Shown: positions 23,469 through 32,992 of the stretch, one piece after another
How the letters are laid out: every line of letters begins with the position of its first letter
Numbering within the stretch: position 1 is the first letter of the stretch
Assembly: GCF_051465645.1 (NCBI RefSeq)
Contig: NZ_CP195790.1
Location: 3,968,001 to 4,032,000 of the forward strand
DNA: 64,000 bases
Reading direction: 5' to 3'
Source of the DNA: Planctomicrobium sp051465645
GTDB lineage: Bacteria; Planctomycetota; Planctomycetia; Planctomycetales; Planctomycetaceae
Notes under the pieces: generated by a model
What the model saw: the letters and a program-made list of their open reading frames with translations, nothing else
The model's database searches: none
What the model was told of the DNA's origin: nothing
Made by a program: the position numbers and the translations under genes

Positions 23469-24376
23469 CCCATATCCTCAGTTGAACAGAAGATGACAGC
23501 CTAAATACACCGGAACATGTGAACACTACCGGTTTCATATCGGCAGATCAAGACTGGTTCTTGGCGAGATCCTCCCCAAAATTGCCAGAATTTGTGGAAT
23601 TTACAAACGTCCGTCTCGAGCCTTGAGCCCCATGAGGAATCTCAGATGGACCGGCGCTGCGTAATTATGTAGATGGCCAATGCTGCTTTTCGGATTTCTT
23701 CAGTTGCATTGTCTGCTATCGTTGAGTTAATCCATGCTTTTGTTTCAGCCCCTCTGTAGTTCAGAAAACAGAGAATCACACCCCCATTGTGATGATCGCT
23801 CGACTGTGCAATTCAGCAAGCGTTGGTTGGTTCAACAAGGCGGCACACTGCTCTCTACACCAGTCGCACAACCGTGTTGATGCAACGGTGGACGACGCCT
23901 CTTATTGACTCATAGAGCGTTTCAAGTCCAAGAGGAGTTTTCTGACCATTGAATTCCACTGTTGTCAACTTCAACGGCTTGAACAGAACGAGTCAGGCGG
24001 CAAGACATCGTCTTGCGTTTGACGACTCGCTGGCCGCTACGAGAGTGGCTCCAATAATGCGTGAACCTGGAGTTCTCCACGGATGGTGGGAGCTGGGGTG
24101 GTTATGCGGCCTCTGCGAACTGGGGCGGTGACTGGTAGTTTAAAGATGAGTACTTGCGAGTCGGTTGTAACACACTTCGAATTTATTCGAAGAGGCTCGT
24201 TTGGCAGACTGCATTCCACGATCAGAAGTGAGCCATTGCAGTTCTGCAATCGCGACAAATCCCAAGGATTGGACATCTCCAGAAGCTGGGATAGCAGAAA
24301 TGACATTCAGGTCTTTGTTGGATTTGATCGAAGCCCTTTGTTCGTTTTGAAATTTAATAACGCATTTGTAACATGG
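23469..24376. other. Non-coding stretch (908 bases)
   Basis: No reading frame here has good start signals or a recognisable product. The left part must contain the promoter of the DUF6338-like gene. The right end abuts the IS66 remnant. Confidence 0.5.
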
Positions 24377-25397
24377 GTAACCGTTCACACCCCGGTGAGG
24401 AGTGATGGTTGTGGTGTCCCGGTGAAGTGGGCGGTGACAGCGTTGGTGACGTAGCTGAGGACGTTTTTCCCTTGCTGGCGGCAGGTTTCGATCACGCTCA
24501 AGAGGGTTTCCACGAACCGGCTGCCGTTCTCGCTTTGCGTGCCGAAGCTCAGCTTCCTCCAAATGACAGCATGTCGCAGGCTCCGCTCGGCCGTGTTGTT
24601 GGTCGGCTAGACTCCGTCCCTGTCCAGGAACGTCCATAACCATTGGCGATGGTTGTAAAGTTCTTGGCACATGCCATCGACATTCGTTCCATGTCCGCGC
24701 AGCAGCAGCAACGCGTTCACTTTGTCGCGAACCGGCGAAAGAACCTGTTTGAGTCGTGTTCGGGAAATCGTTCCGTCCCGATAGCGAGCCCACTGCCCGA
24801 ACAGCTCTTTGGCCTGCCGCAGCAGGTCATGGCCCAGGCGTTTCACCTGATGGTCCGAGTGTTCAATCAACGCCTGAATATCCCGTTTCAGATGGGCCCA
24901 GCACCATTGCAGTTTGCCACACTGCCAGTACATCTTCGCCCGATCGTAACTCATCACACCGGAGAAAGTCTTGCCCAGAAGTTCATGAAGCGTCGTGGCT
25001 GCCCGGCTTCCTCTCAGGGCGAACACGGTGAAGTGCTTCGCCACGAACGTCCACAGCCAGCTGTTGAGTGTTCCCTGCTTCGTGGGGGACTCATCGCCAT
25101 TCAGATGGAGTTGCGAAAGCAACTCCTGAACCAGTTCGCCGTACGTGTTCCGCAACGCTTGGGTGCGATACGCTGATGCTTGACGGTCAGCGAGGGCAGC
25201 AGGGAATGTTCAGCACCGTGCTGATGAAGAGAGCCGCCCGGCGTTTGTCCTGTCGAAAATGAGCCAGCAGCGTGGCGGTGAACGCGATCAGGCGATTGAC
25301 GGGCAATCAGATCTTCTGTGATCTTCAGCGACATGCCCATGGTGTCGCCGATTTCGCCAATTCACGAAAGACCAAACTCCAGTCCGTGAACGGTTAC
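24377..25397 (-). mobile_element. Degenerate IS66-family element with 12-bp terminal repeats
   Basis: GTAACCGTTCAC at 24377-24388 and its reverse complement at 25386-25397 bound about 1.0 kb that contains a decayed IS66 transposase. A complete single-gene IS66 relative is about 1.5 kb or more, so this copy is internally deleted. The flanking eight bases (TAACATGG and GATTAGAT) do not match, so no target duplication is preserved. Confidence 0.7.
24385..25155 (-). pseudogene. IS66 transposase fragment, stop at catalytic Glu
   Basis: The frame from about 25155 reads NTYGELVQELLSQLHLNGDE, then WTFVAKHFTVFALRGSR and LQWCWAHLKRDIQAL, all typical of the IS66 DDE core. At 24607-24609 the expected DG(V)EPTNN motif reads DGV-stop-PTNN, so the catalytic Glu codon is now TAG. 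The remainder (TAERSLRHAVIWRKLSFG to SLLTGV) continues in frame to 24385. Upstream the frame is also broken. The gene cannot make a functional transposase. Confidence 0.85.
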
Positions 25398-25837
25398 GAT
25401 TAGATCGCTTCCTTTTCGTACAGACCGCGTTCCGCCGCGTGGAGAGTTGCGTTTCATTAAATGAAACACTCGCTGTGCGGGCACAGGCAAGAGCAGCATG
25501 CTCTAAAAGAATTGGAACCGCGGAAAGCCACGCTTGTCTAGGCACGCACTCGTTACAACGAGGGTCTGCTGGTTGAACTCAGCGTTAAAAATACGACGAC
25601 TCTGCGACAGGCAATGCTCACCTCACTGGGAACAATCAGGGCTTAACCCAACGGCCACCATCCGTGGGGAACTCCATTTTCTCGCCGCCATTGAGATTTA
25701 ATGTCTCCCGGAGATCTTTCGCCATAACTCACCAGTTCCTTACAAATTCTTTATCGGAGGCTGAGACCATCTCCACCAGCAAAGAGCAAAATCCGGCCTT
25801 CCCTTTGAATGAATGACGACACAGAAAGCCCCGAGCA
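25398..25837. other. Intergenic stretch with one dispersed-repeat copy
   Basis: The only structure seen is a 50-base repeat copy near 25450-25504 in reverse orientation (other copies at about 28549 and 32877). The promoter of the PhoX-like gene should lie in the right half. Confidence 0.5.
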
Positions 25838-27229
25838 ATGTCTACAGAACCTCGTATTTCCCGACGAAGTCTTCTTGGATGTTCCGCAGCCGCCATCGGC
25901 TCTTGGGCAGTCCCGGCCAGTTTCTCTGCATTCAGTCGTCGAGCTCAGGCGGCTGCGCCGCCTGCCGGGTTTGGACCACTTAGCCCGGTTCGTGATCAGC
26001 TGACCGGGTTAGAGTTGCTCCAGTTGCCGGAGGGGTTTCGCTACATCTCATTTAGCTGGAAGGGAGACCTCATGTCCGATGGCACTCCAACTCCCGGCAA
26101 TCACGATGGAATGGGAGTCATCCGTATTGACGGTGACGTGGTCACGCTCGTTCGCAACCACGAGTCGAGCGACTCTCGGAAACCATTTAGTTCACAAGGA
26201 ATACCTTACGACAGCCATGCCTTGGGAGGATGTACCAATCTGCAGTTTGATGTTGCTGCCGGAAAGTGGCTCAAGTCCTGGACCAGCCTGATCGGGACAG
26301 CCCGTAACTGTGCTGGCGGAGTCACTCCCTGGGGAACCTGGCTGAGTTGCGAAGAAACCGTCGTGGGGCCCGGCAGGCAAGATGAAAGCGGGCGTAACTA
26401 TCTGTATCAAAAGGACCATGGATTCGTTTTTGAAGTTCCTCATACGCAGGTTGAAATGCCGGTCCCGTTGATGGATATGGGGCGATTCGTTCACGAAGCC
26501 CTCGCCGTCGATCCAGCCACCGGATTCATTTATCAAACCGAAGATGCGGGAAATGCTGGGTTTTATCGTTTTATTCCGAACCAAACTGCCCAACTCGTAG
26601 CAGGTGGACGGTTACAAATGATGCGAGTCGCCGGGCATTTGACACTCAAACGCGGAGTCTCTGTGGGTGAGCCATTGAAAGTGACCTGGGTTGACATTGC
26701 AGATCCCACTCGCGCTCACACACCGGGAACAACCGATGGCAGCGGCGTTTTCACTCAAGGTAAAATTCAGGAAGGAACCGCTTTTGCAAGACTTGAAGGC
26801 TGCTGGTATGGAAACGACTCCATCTTCATTGTCTCGACATCGGGGGGGAACGCGCGCGACGGGCAGGTCTTTCGTTACTCCCCTAAGGATGAAACAATCA
26901 CGCTGATTTTTGAATCCCCCAGCACAGAAGTGCTTGATTCACCGGACAACATTACGGTCAGTCCGCGCGGAGGAATCGTGCTCTGTGAAGATGGTGATCA
27001 TGAACCGCAGCGGTTACACGGACTGACACCTGCTGGTGAGATCTTTAACCTCGCCGCCAACAATATGATTCTGAAAGCCGGCGATTATGAGCGATTTGAA
27101 GGAGACTTTCGCAAACAGGAATGGTGTGGCGCGACCTTCAGTCCAGATGGCCGCTGGCTGTTTGCAAATCTGCAGACTCCCGGAGTGACCGTCGCCATTA
27201 CCGGGCCATGGGAAAAAGCCGGTTTATAG
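25838..27229 (+). CDS. PhoX-like (DUF839) secreted phosphatase, Tat substrate
   Basis: The 463-residue protein starts with a twin-arginine signal (SRRSLLGCSAAAIGSWAVPA). It continues as a DUF839/PhoX-type beta-propeller: GFRYISFSWKG, DGMGVIRIDGDVVTLVRNHE, GGVTPWGTWLSCEET, FVFEVP and the C-terminal GDYERFEGDFRKQEWCGATF. PhoX enzymes are calcium- and iron-dependent phosphatases exported folded. The GTWLSCEET motif holds ligand residues, so activity is plausible. It stands alone, with no obvious operon partner. Confidence 0.88.
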   Translation: MSTEPRISRRSLLGCSAAAIGSWAVPASFSAFSRRAQAAAPPAGFGPLSPVRDQLTGLELLQLPEGFRYISFSWKGDLMSDGTPTPGNHDGMGVIRIDGDVVTLVRNHESSDSRKPFSSQGIPYDSHALGGCTNLQFDVAAGKWLKSWTSLIGTARNCAGGVTPWGTWLSCEETVVGPGRQDESGRNYLYQKDHGFVFEVPHTQVEMPVPLMDMGRFVHEALAVDPATGFIYQTEDAGNAGFYRFIPNQTAQLVAGGRLQMMRVAGHLTLKRGVSVGEPLKVTWVDIADPTRAHTPGTTDGSGVFTQGKIQEGTAFARLEGCWYGNDSIFIVSTSGGNARDGQVFRYSPKDETITLIFESPSTEVLDSPDNITVSPRGGIVLCEDGDHEPQRLHGLTPAGEIFNLAANNMILKAGDYERFEGDFRKQEWCGATFSPDGRWLFANLQTPGVTVAITGPWEKAGL

Positions 27230-27477
27230 AACAGGTTGGGGTTTCTCAGGCTTTCTAGCGCCACACAGCGAGCCGGGTTTTTCTCATCACGAAACATCTT
27301 ATCCCATAAATGAAATGGCAAACCATGACTGCCCTTTCAAACCAACTTTTCCTCTTCGCTGAATGGCGAAGATGCTGACAGGAAGAGTCGACATGCCCCT
27401 CGACTCCGGGGACAAAGTAATTCCAAGTAACATCGCCACATTGTGATCGTCATTGCTATTTTCTGAAAGGAAATGAA

Positions 27478-28467
27478 ATGCTATTTCGTTCTGAAAGACC
27501 TGGCTTCACACTCATTGAATTGTTAGTCGTAATTGCGATCATCGGGGTTTTGGTGGCCCTGCTGTTACCCGCTGTGCAGCAGGCACGTGAAGCAGCTCGT
27601 CGGTCGCAGTGCCGGAATAATCTCAAGCAACTCGGACTCGCCCTTCATAATTATGTGGATACCACTGGCCGCCTCCCCCCGGGCGGGACCCGCCCCAATG
27701 GTAGCTCCATCGATAACGGTTCTAACAACGACTGGGGAACAAACTGGGTCACCCGGATTCTTCCCTATATCGATCAGGGGGCCATTTACAACCAGTACGA
27801 CTTCAACGTCGAAGGACGCAAAGGAGTGAATGCAGCCCTTTGTGCGATGCCACTGGTCGCCTTGCAATGTCCAAGCGACTCCCCCGGCCAATCATGGGTC
27901 CACCCGATTAACAACTGGGCTCCCAAAGCCAAGGGGAATTATGCGGCCAACTTCGGGCTTGGTAATCCCTGGTCGGGAACGATCTGGCGAACAGCTGGCC
28001 TTCGCGGACCGTTCCGCGCACACATGTACTATGGTGCTCAGCTACGCGATGTTACCGATGGCCTGTCCAATACGGTCTTTCTGGCTGAGATCATCCAGGG
28101 AAAGAGTGATGGCGATGTTCGGGGAACCTGGTCATTCTCTCCGGGCTCCTTTGTCTGTGGGCAAAGCTACTATCCAGATGATGTTGAAGATGTTCCGTTC
28201 ATTGCGCTGACACCCAACGGGAACGCACTGGATAATTCAAAGATGGATCGCCCGTCATATTGCAGTGCCGACAATTCTGACCGCAACCTGCGATGCCTGG
28301 CTTACCGTGCAAATCAAGCATCTCAGACCGCTCGCAGCATGCATGTCGGCGGGGTGTTCGTCAACCTGGGCGATGGCTCGGTTCGATTCATCAATGATTC
28401 CATCAGTGTCACGACCTGGGGGAATCTGCTGAGCATTGAGGATGGGGCTTTGTTGGGAGAGTTTTGA
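27478..28467 (+). CDS. DUF1559 protein with prepilin-type N-terminus
   Basis: The 329 residues start with a type IV prepilin cleavage and methylation region (PGFTLIELLVVIAIIGVLVA), followed by LLPAVQQAREAARRSQCRNN and LKQLGLALHNY. The C-terminus has the family's HVGGVFVNLGDGSVRFI motif (H-X9-DG). Planctomycete genomes carry dozens of these; they are thought to be pseudopilin-like envelope proteins. GAAAGGAA precedes the ATG. A similar protein lies at 56265-57422. Confidence 0.95.
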   Translation: MLFRSERPGFTLIELLVVIAIIGVLVALLLPAVQQAREAARRSQCRNNLKQLGLALHNYVDTTGRLPPGGTRPNGSSIDNGSNNDWGTNWVTRILPYIDQGAIYNQYDFNVEGRKGVNAALCAMPLVALQCPSDSPGQSWVHPINNWAPKAKGNYAANFGLGNPWSGTIWRTAGLRGPFRAHMYYGAQLRDVTDGLSNTVFLAEIIQGKSDGDVRGTWSFSPGSFVCGQSYYPDDVEDVPFIALTPNGNALDNSKMDRPSYCSADNSDRNLRCLAYRANQASQTARSMHVGGVFVNLGDGSVRFINDSISVTTWGNLLSIEDGALLGEF

Positions 28468-28797
28468 GCCTTTTTGATGTAGCCATCAATGAGTTTTCGG
28501 AAGCATGTATGACAATGCAAATTTCATCATGCTTCTCAATTAGAGCAAGTTGCTCTGGGCTGGGCTCGCGCAGCACGCGTTTCGATTATGAAATGCTACT
28601 CGCCGCCTGAGAGCACGGCCAATATGACATTAATACACTCTTAATCATCAGCAACAAGGTGCCAACCGTCATCAAGCTGTGGACGGTCGAGATTTTTGAA
28701 TCAACCAGCCTGTGAGCCGTAATGAAATTCGCTCGCTGGCCAATGCAGTTCAAAGGGCATGAAAGGGACAGGTTTCAGTATTCTGGAGATAATTATC
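28468..28797. other. Intergenic stretch with a dispersed-repeat copy
   Basis: At about 28549-28600 lies a copy of the 50-base repeat also seen near 32877 and, inverted, near 25450. Otherwise nothing is recognised. Confidence 0.5.
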
Positions 28798-29205
28798 ATG
28801 AAATATCGCAGTCCCCTTACGATCTGTTTGTTAACGCTGTTGATGTGCGGATGCGGAAGGCAAGAACTGCCGTTCACGGACCATTCACAAAACAGTGAAT
28901 TGTATCTGCAAAATCTTCGTGTCATGGTCGAGACGAATTGCAATGCAGCCCGGAAAGGTGATCCAAGTATACATTTAGCTCCCATCGTTCAAGAGTTGCA
29001 GCATGACGACCGTCCCGTTGGGAGGCACCGTGAAGCCTTTCTCCAATTGCGAGCTCTCAGTGAAAATATCGTTGCGAAACTCCGTGCAGCAGATGGGAAA
29101 CGTACTGACTTGACGGTGGAATTGGACGGGATGGTCAAACTTGCTGATCAGTTTCCTCAAAAGACTGGCCCAGCCGCTCGACTGCCAAAAGGGAATGGCA
29201 ATTGA
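28798..29205 (+). CDS. Small lipoprotein
   Basis: The ATG at 28798 with TGGAGAT upstream gives 135 residues. MKYRSPLTICLLTLLMCGCG is a lipoprotein signal with LMCGC as lipobox. The mature part is helical with Asp/Arg-rich stretches and ends in Pro, Lys and Asn. Such small lipoproteins commonly follow DUF1559 genes in planctomycetes. The function is unknown. Confidence 0.75.
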   Translation: MKYRSPLTICLLTLLMCGCGRQELPFTDHSQNSELYLQNLRVMVETNCNAARKGDPSIHLAPIVQELQHDDRPVGRHREAFLQLRALSENIVAKLRAADGKRTDLTVELDGMVKLADQFPQKTGPAARLPKGNGN

Positions 29206-29661
29206 ACAGACGCGGCAGGGTGCATAAATGATCGTTTTGCGAAGATTGCATTGCGATGGACTGAGAATCTAAACAAAGTGGTTCCTTCCGGGCTTGCGAA
29301 GTCGGTTCGTTGGCGGGAGTGCATTCGTATTATCGAAAACCCAGCATCGTGTGAGACACAAGCAAGCAATTTTTCAGTCCATCGCTGATCTCCCTTGGCG
29401 AGCACCGGGCTTCGCTGACTCGCTCATCTTGCACACTGTTATTTCCAGTCGATCCACAGATTTTTGATGCTGCCGCTGAATCGTCCACGTGGGCCATCGC
29501 CGATTTTCAGCTCCAAACCAGCGGTTTCAAGATTCAGATCCAGACCCGCCTCGGGTCGAGCCGCTTGACGTAGGCAAATTCCTCGCCGTGGATTCCTCTG
29601 CACACCGACCCAAAGACGGAGAGTGTGAGCCTCATTCAGGGGACGTTCCACATCGGCATGG
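29206..29661. other. Intergenic stretch (456 bases), nothing recognised
   Basis: Both neighbouring genes point into this region, so it should hold two terminators. No clear hairpin with U tract or reading frame with family features was found. Confidence 0.4.
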
Positions 29662-30984
29662 TCAGCGCGAAGATGGTGAACGCTGTGATTTGGTCAGTGA
29701 TCTAGAATTGGGCCCACTTCGATTGTGTTCTCTCTGTCTTTTGCCCTGTTGAGGATTCTCGTTCCATTTTTCAAGTAATTCGCGGAGACGAGGCTGATGC
29801 TTGTTCAGGTGCAGTTTCATTCGCGAAGTTCTCAGTAAGTTCAGAATGTCCTCTTTGGAACAGGTCTGGAACTTTCCCATGATCCAGATGAATTCCAGCG
29901 TGTAATCTGGAATCATTTTGACCAATGAGCGTCGGGCCTCCGTGATTTGACCGGAATCGACAGGCTGCCAGCGAGCTCCCGCTTTCGCCAGAAGAAAAAT
30001 CCCTTTCATGTGCTGTCGGGCACGGTCGTCGTCGATGTCTCGATTCTGGCGTTGGTACTCACCATCGATGTTGAACGTCGTTCCCCAGGAGAGATATTGA
30101 AGATAGGACTGGATTGCCGAACAGCCCCCATTTTCTTGGTCATTGGGAGAGACCCCGATTTTCAATAGTTTGCTGACCAGTGGGAGACCTTCCTCACAAC
30201 TGGCAGACCACTTTAAGACCTGTTGCAACACAGGATGATCTGGCTGAAGTAGAATCCCTCGAAGATTGAAAATCTGGAAATGTCGATGCAGAGCAGCGTA
30301 GACCAGTGCCGCCGTTCCTTCATCGTGTTCTTCCCCGTCGTCAGGCCAGTCTGAACTCTCGTCGTAAGGGTCGGCCCCGGCCCAGAGGAGCAATGACACC
30401 CATTTCGAATCCCCTTCGCGACAATGGTGCCGGAGAGCGATATTCGCCTGTTTCTGCAGATGGGGAAATTGTTCGCCGTAGCGTTTCAAGATGCGTAGAA
30501 CGGTTCGGATCCGATTTTTGAGCGCCTCTGCGACGGGATAATCCGTTTTCACATCAGCCCCACGGTCGATGAAGAACTCCATGATTTCCGGATCCCAGGT
30601 TTCAAAGACGTCTCGCATGCGGATCGCTTTGGGATCGTAACCGTGTGCTACAAGGAGTTGGACCAGATCCAGCCGCCGCAATTTCAGGACCCGATCCATG
30701 GGACCGTTCCATTTGTCGGCCTGAATGTCGGCTCCTCCTTTCAGCAACACTTCAACCAGGCTGTGAAAACCCCGTTCGAAGGCAATCTCAAGGGGAGTTT
30801 GAGGCTGAATCCCTTTGCGAGTCGCAGGAGGGGGATTAACCGGTTTGCCAGCGGCGATCCATTCCTGAACGGCAAACAACTTCCCTTCGCGGCAAAGTTC
30901 GGTCAGAACTCGGATTTGAATTTCGGCTTCCGTCGGAGGTGTTTTGGAGGCTTTCTTACCACCTCGGGATGTAACCTCGGCCAT
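29662..30984 (-). CDS. Ankyrin-repeat protein
   Basis: The 440 residues carry degenerate ankyrin repeats. PLEIAFERGFHSLVEVLLKG with GADI, LRRLDLVQLLVAHGYDPKAI, EIMEFFIDRGADVK and WVSLLLWAGADPYDE are the clearest. The N- and C-terminal tails are basic. No enzymatic domain is visible. The ATG lies 29 bases inside the upstream HTH gene, so the two are coupled. Ankyrin proteins usually mediate protein binding. Confidence 0.8.
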   Translation of the reverse strand: MAEVTSRGGKKASKTPPTEAEIQIRVLTELCREGKLFAVQEWIAAGKPVNPPPATRKGIQPQTPLEIAFERGFHSLVEVLLKGGADIQADKWNGPMDRVLKLRRLDLVQLLVAHGYDPKAIRMRDVFETWDPEIMEFFIDRGADVKTDYPVAEALKNRIRTVLRILKRYGEQFPHLQKQANIALRHHCREGDSKWVSLLLWAGADPYDESSDWPDDGEEHDEGTAALVYAALHRHFQIFNLRGILLQPDHPVLQQVLKWSASCEEGLPLVSKLLKIGVSPNDQENGGCSAIQSYLQYLSWGTTFNIDGEYQRQNRDIDDDRARQHMKGIFLLAKAGARWQPVDSGQITEARRSLVKMIPDYTLEFIWIMGKFQTCSKEDILNLLRTSRMKLHLNKHQPRLRELLEKWNENPQQGKRQREHNRSGPNSRSLTKSQRSPSSR

Positions 30985-32146
30985 GGCCTGCCTCTTCTTC
31001 TACGAATTCATCAAGGAGACTCGGTGGACTTTCTGTCAATGGGTCCAATCGATCCGCATGGGTAGAAGCCCATACGATCCAGTCATTCAGCGTTGCGTCG
31101 GTCTGGATGTCCTGACCCGTCAACAGCACCTTTTCACGGACGGCCTGAATGTATTTTCTCAGATTCCGACTTTGCTCCCATCGTTTGGCCTCCTCTAGGA
31201 GGGCGTCGAGTCGGGTACGTTCTGCCTGAATGGCGGCACGTTTTAAGGCCCGCTGTTCCGCCAGTTCTTGCCGCCGTTTTACCGCCTCTCGTTGAGCCTC
31301 TTCCTTGCGCCGGGTTTCTTCTTCGTGTTGCTTGATCCTGGCTGCAACGATCATCAGGCCGGCAATGACCTGTTCCAGACAGGTTTCCAATAAACGCTTT
31401 GGAGTGTCTCGCCACGTCTGGCGGCAGCCTTGCAGCCAGTAACGTCCCGCATCCGCAATTTTGAAAGCCAGGCGTCCTGAAGGAACCCGTTTGGCCCGAA
31501 AATGACTGTGCCGGAAGTGGTAAGATTCGCCATCGGCAACATCGTCCTCTTCCTCACGAAGCGTTTCCATTTCTTCCACAATTTCGAAACGGACAGAGAT
31601 GCCCAGAAGAGTTACAGTGGGTCCAGGAAGAACCTGATGATTTTGATGTTCCAAAGCGCGGAGCACGGCATCCATGAGCAGCAAGGCGCGTCGCAGTTGC
31701 CCCTTTGAGACCCGCAGTTCCAGTGCAGCGTCTTGAGGGAGAACCAAAATCCCTTCGGAAGTTCGCTCTGCGATCTGAAACTGCTCTCGAGCCTGTTCGA
31801 TGAGGGGATGCGCTCCCCGCAAATGATCACGTAACTCGATGGAAATACGATTACCCTCAAGCCGGGCGACTTCCTCTTCAAGATCTTTGCTCAAAGTGCT
31901 ACCGGCATCCGACCGATGGATCTCAATCGTCTGGTCTGCTTCCGGATCGGGCAACGGAACCTGATGAGGAGTTTGCCCTGCCGACTTTTTTGCCCAATAC
32001 CCGCGAGGCGGGCAGGGGATCTTGTGTTTCCGACAAACCTTGGCCAGGCCGACGTCGGAGATTCCGAACTCCCTGGCCAGTTGTCGCATTGGTTCCGACC
32101 ACACTCTTTGATAGAGCAACTGTCGGGTGATCGACGTTGAATGCAT
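30956..32146 (-). CDS. HTH plus coiled-coil protein coupled to the ankyrin protein
   Basis: I start at ATG 32146, which follows GGAGG; a longer frame reaches 32194. The N-terminus (MRQLAREFGISDVGLAKVCRKH, then PCPPRGYWAKKSAG) is a well-known small HTH-like domain found in many uncharacterised bacterial proteins. After a mixed region comes a long Glu/Arg/Lys-rich coiled coil (about residues 270-340), then a short domain with TGQDIQTDATLNDWIVWA. The function is unknown. The end overlaps the ankyrin gene by 29 bases. Confidence 0.7.
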   Translation of the reverse strand: MHSTSITRQLLYQRVWSEPMRQLAREFGISDVGLAKVCRKHKIPCPPRGYWAKKSAGQTPHQVPLPDPEADQTIEIHRSDAGSTLSKDLEEEVARLEGNRISIELRDHLRGAHPLIEQAREQFQIAERTSEGILVLPQDAALELRVSKGQLRRALLLMDAVLRALEHQNHQVLPGPTVTLLGISVRFEIVEEMETLREEEDDVADGESYHFRHSHFRAKRVPSGRLAFKIADAGRYWLQGCRQTWRDTPKRLLETCLEQVIAGLMIVAARIKQHEEETRRKEEAQREAVKRRQELAEQRALKRAAIQAERTRLDALLEEAKRWEQSRNLRKYIQAVREKVLLTGQDIQTDATLNDWIVWASTHADRLDPLTESPPSLLDEFVEEEAGHGRGYIPRW

Positions 32147-32194
32147 CTCGTCGCCTCCAAAATGGAATGACCGATCTTTTCGGTCTTCCATCAT

Positions 32195-32749
32195 CTACTG
32201 CAATCAGCAACCGTATTAGATTCTTCCAGTTTTTCGGAGTCATCTGCAGGCATCTGATCGATCCGTAGGAAGTTCGTCTGGTCATCCCATGATCGGCACG
32301 CATCCTTGCTTCCGCGATGAGATCGCGTTCAGGATGGCGAGAAGCGTGATGTTTGCTCAGGGTTTCAGGATAGTCTTTCTTAAATAAGTCGACGATGGCA
32401 ATCGTTCTGCTGAAAGATGAATCTTGAGCGAACTAGTAAATCGGCCATCCTGCGGCGTTGGAAAATCTTAGGGCCAAGTCGAGATCGATCGAAACGGCGG
32501 TACCAATTGTACTTGTTTGTTATGCAAGTTGGTTGAGTTTTTGCAGATGAACCAAACTCCTCTTGCACTTCGTCCGGTGGTTTTCGGAGAGTGATCGATG
32601 CTGTCGTAGCAGCCAAATCGCATTTTATTATCCATAGAGTTATTGGTGTTTTGTTAAACTGGAGCGAAGGCTTTATTGATGGATCAAGGCCGGTCACCGC
32701 GATTGCAGACAGCCATCGCCCGCCGGTAGTCGATTCGCAGTGAAGTATG
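32195..32749. other. Intergenic stretch without recognised gene
   Basis: It includes the promoter region of the HTH/ankyrin pair. No reading frame here has family-like features. Confidence 0.45.
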
Positions 32750-32884
32750 CTGCTGCGGGCACTGATGCTGTCGACGCAACAGAAGATGATTTGTCCTGCC
32801 TGGAGTGAGGGGCGGTAACGGCAGTCGCCGACACACGGTCAAATGTCTCGTGATCTATCGGGTTGGATTGAGGACAAGTTGCTC
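32750..32884 (-). pseudogene. Scar of E1-like and JAMM gene fragments
   Basis: About 85 bases from 32750 closely match the E1-like gene at about 12280-12362 (shared TCGACGCAACAGAAGA and TGGAGTGA...GGGCGGTAACG). They run directly into about 50 bases matching the JAMM gene at about 13010-13060 (shared GGTCAAATGTCTCGTGATCT). A 78-codon frame still reads PIDHETFDRV as in the JAMM protein. The 650 bases between the two regions in the intact locus are missing. Confidence 0.85.
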
Positions 32885-32992
32885 TTTCCAGTGCCCGCGC
32901 AGTGCGTGTTTCGATTGATGAAAGACTCATTTCCGCGTGGCGAGAACGGGCAGGCGTTTCGGACTATTTTGTCTCCTTCTTTACCCCGCTGA

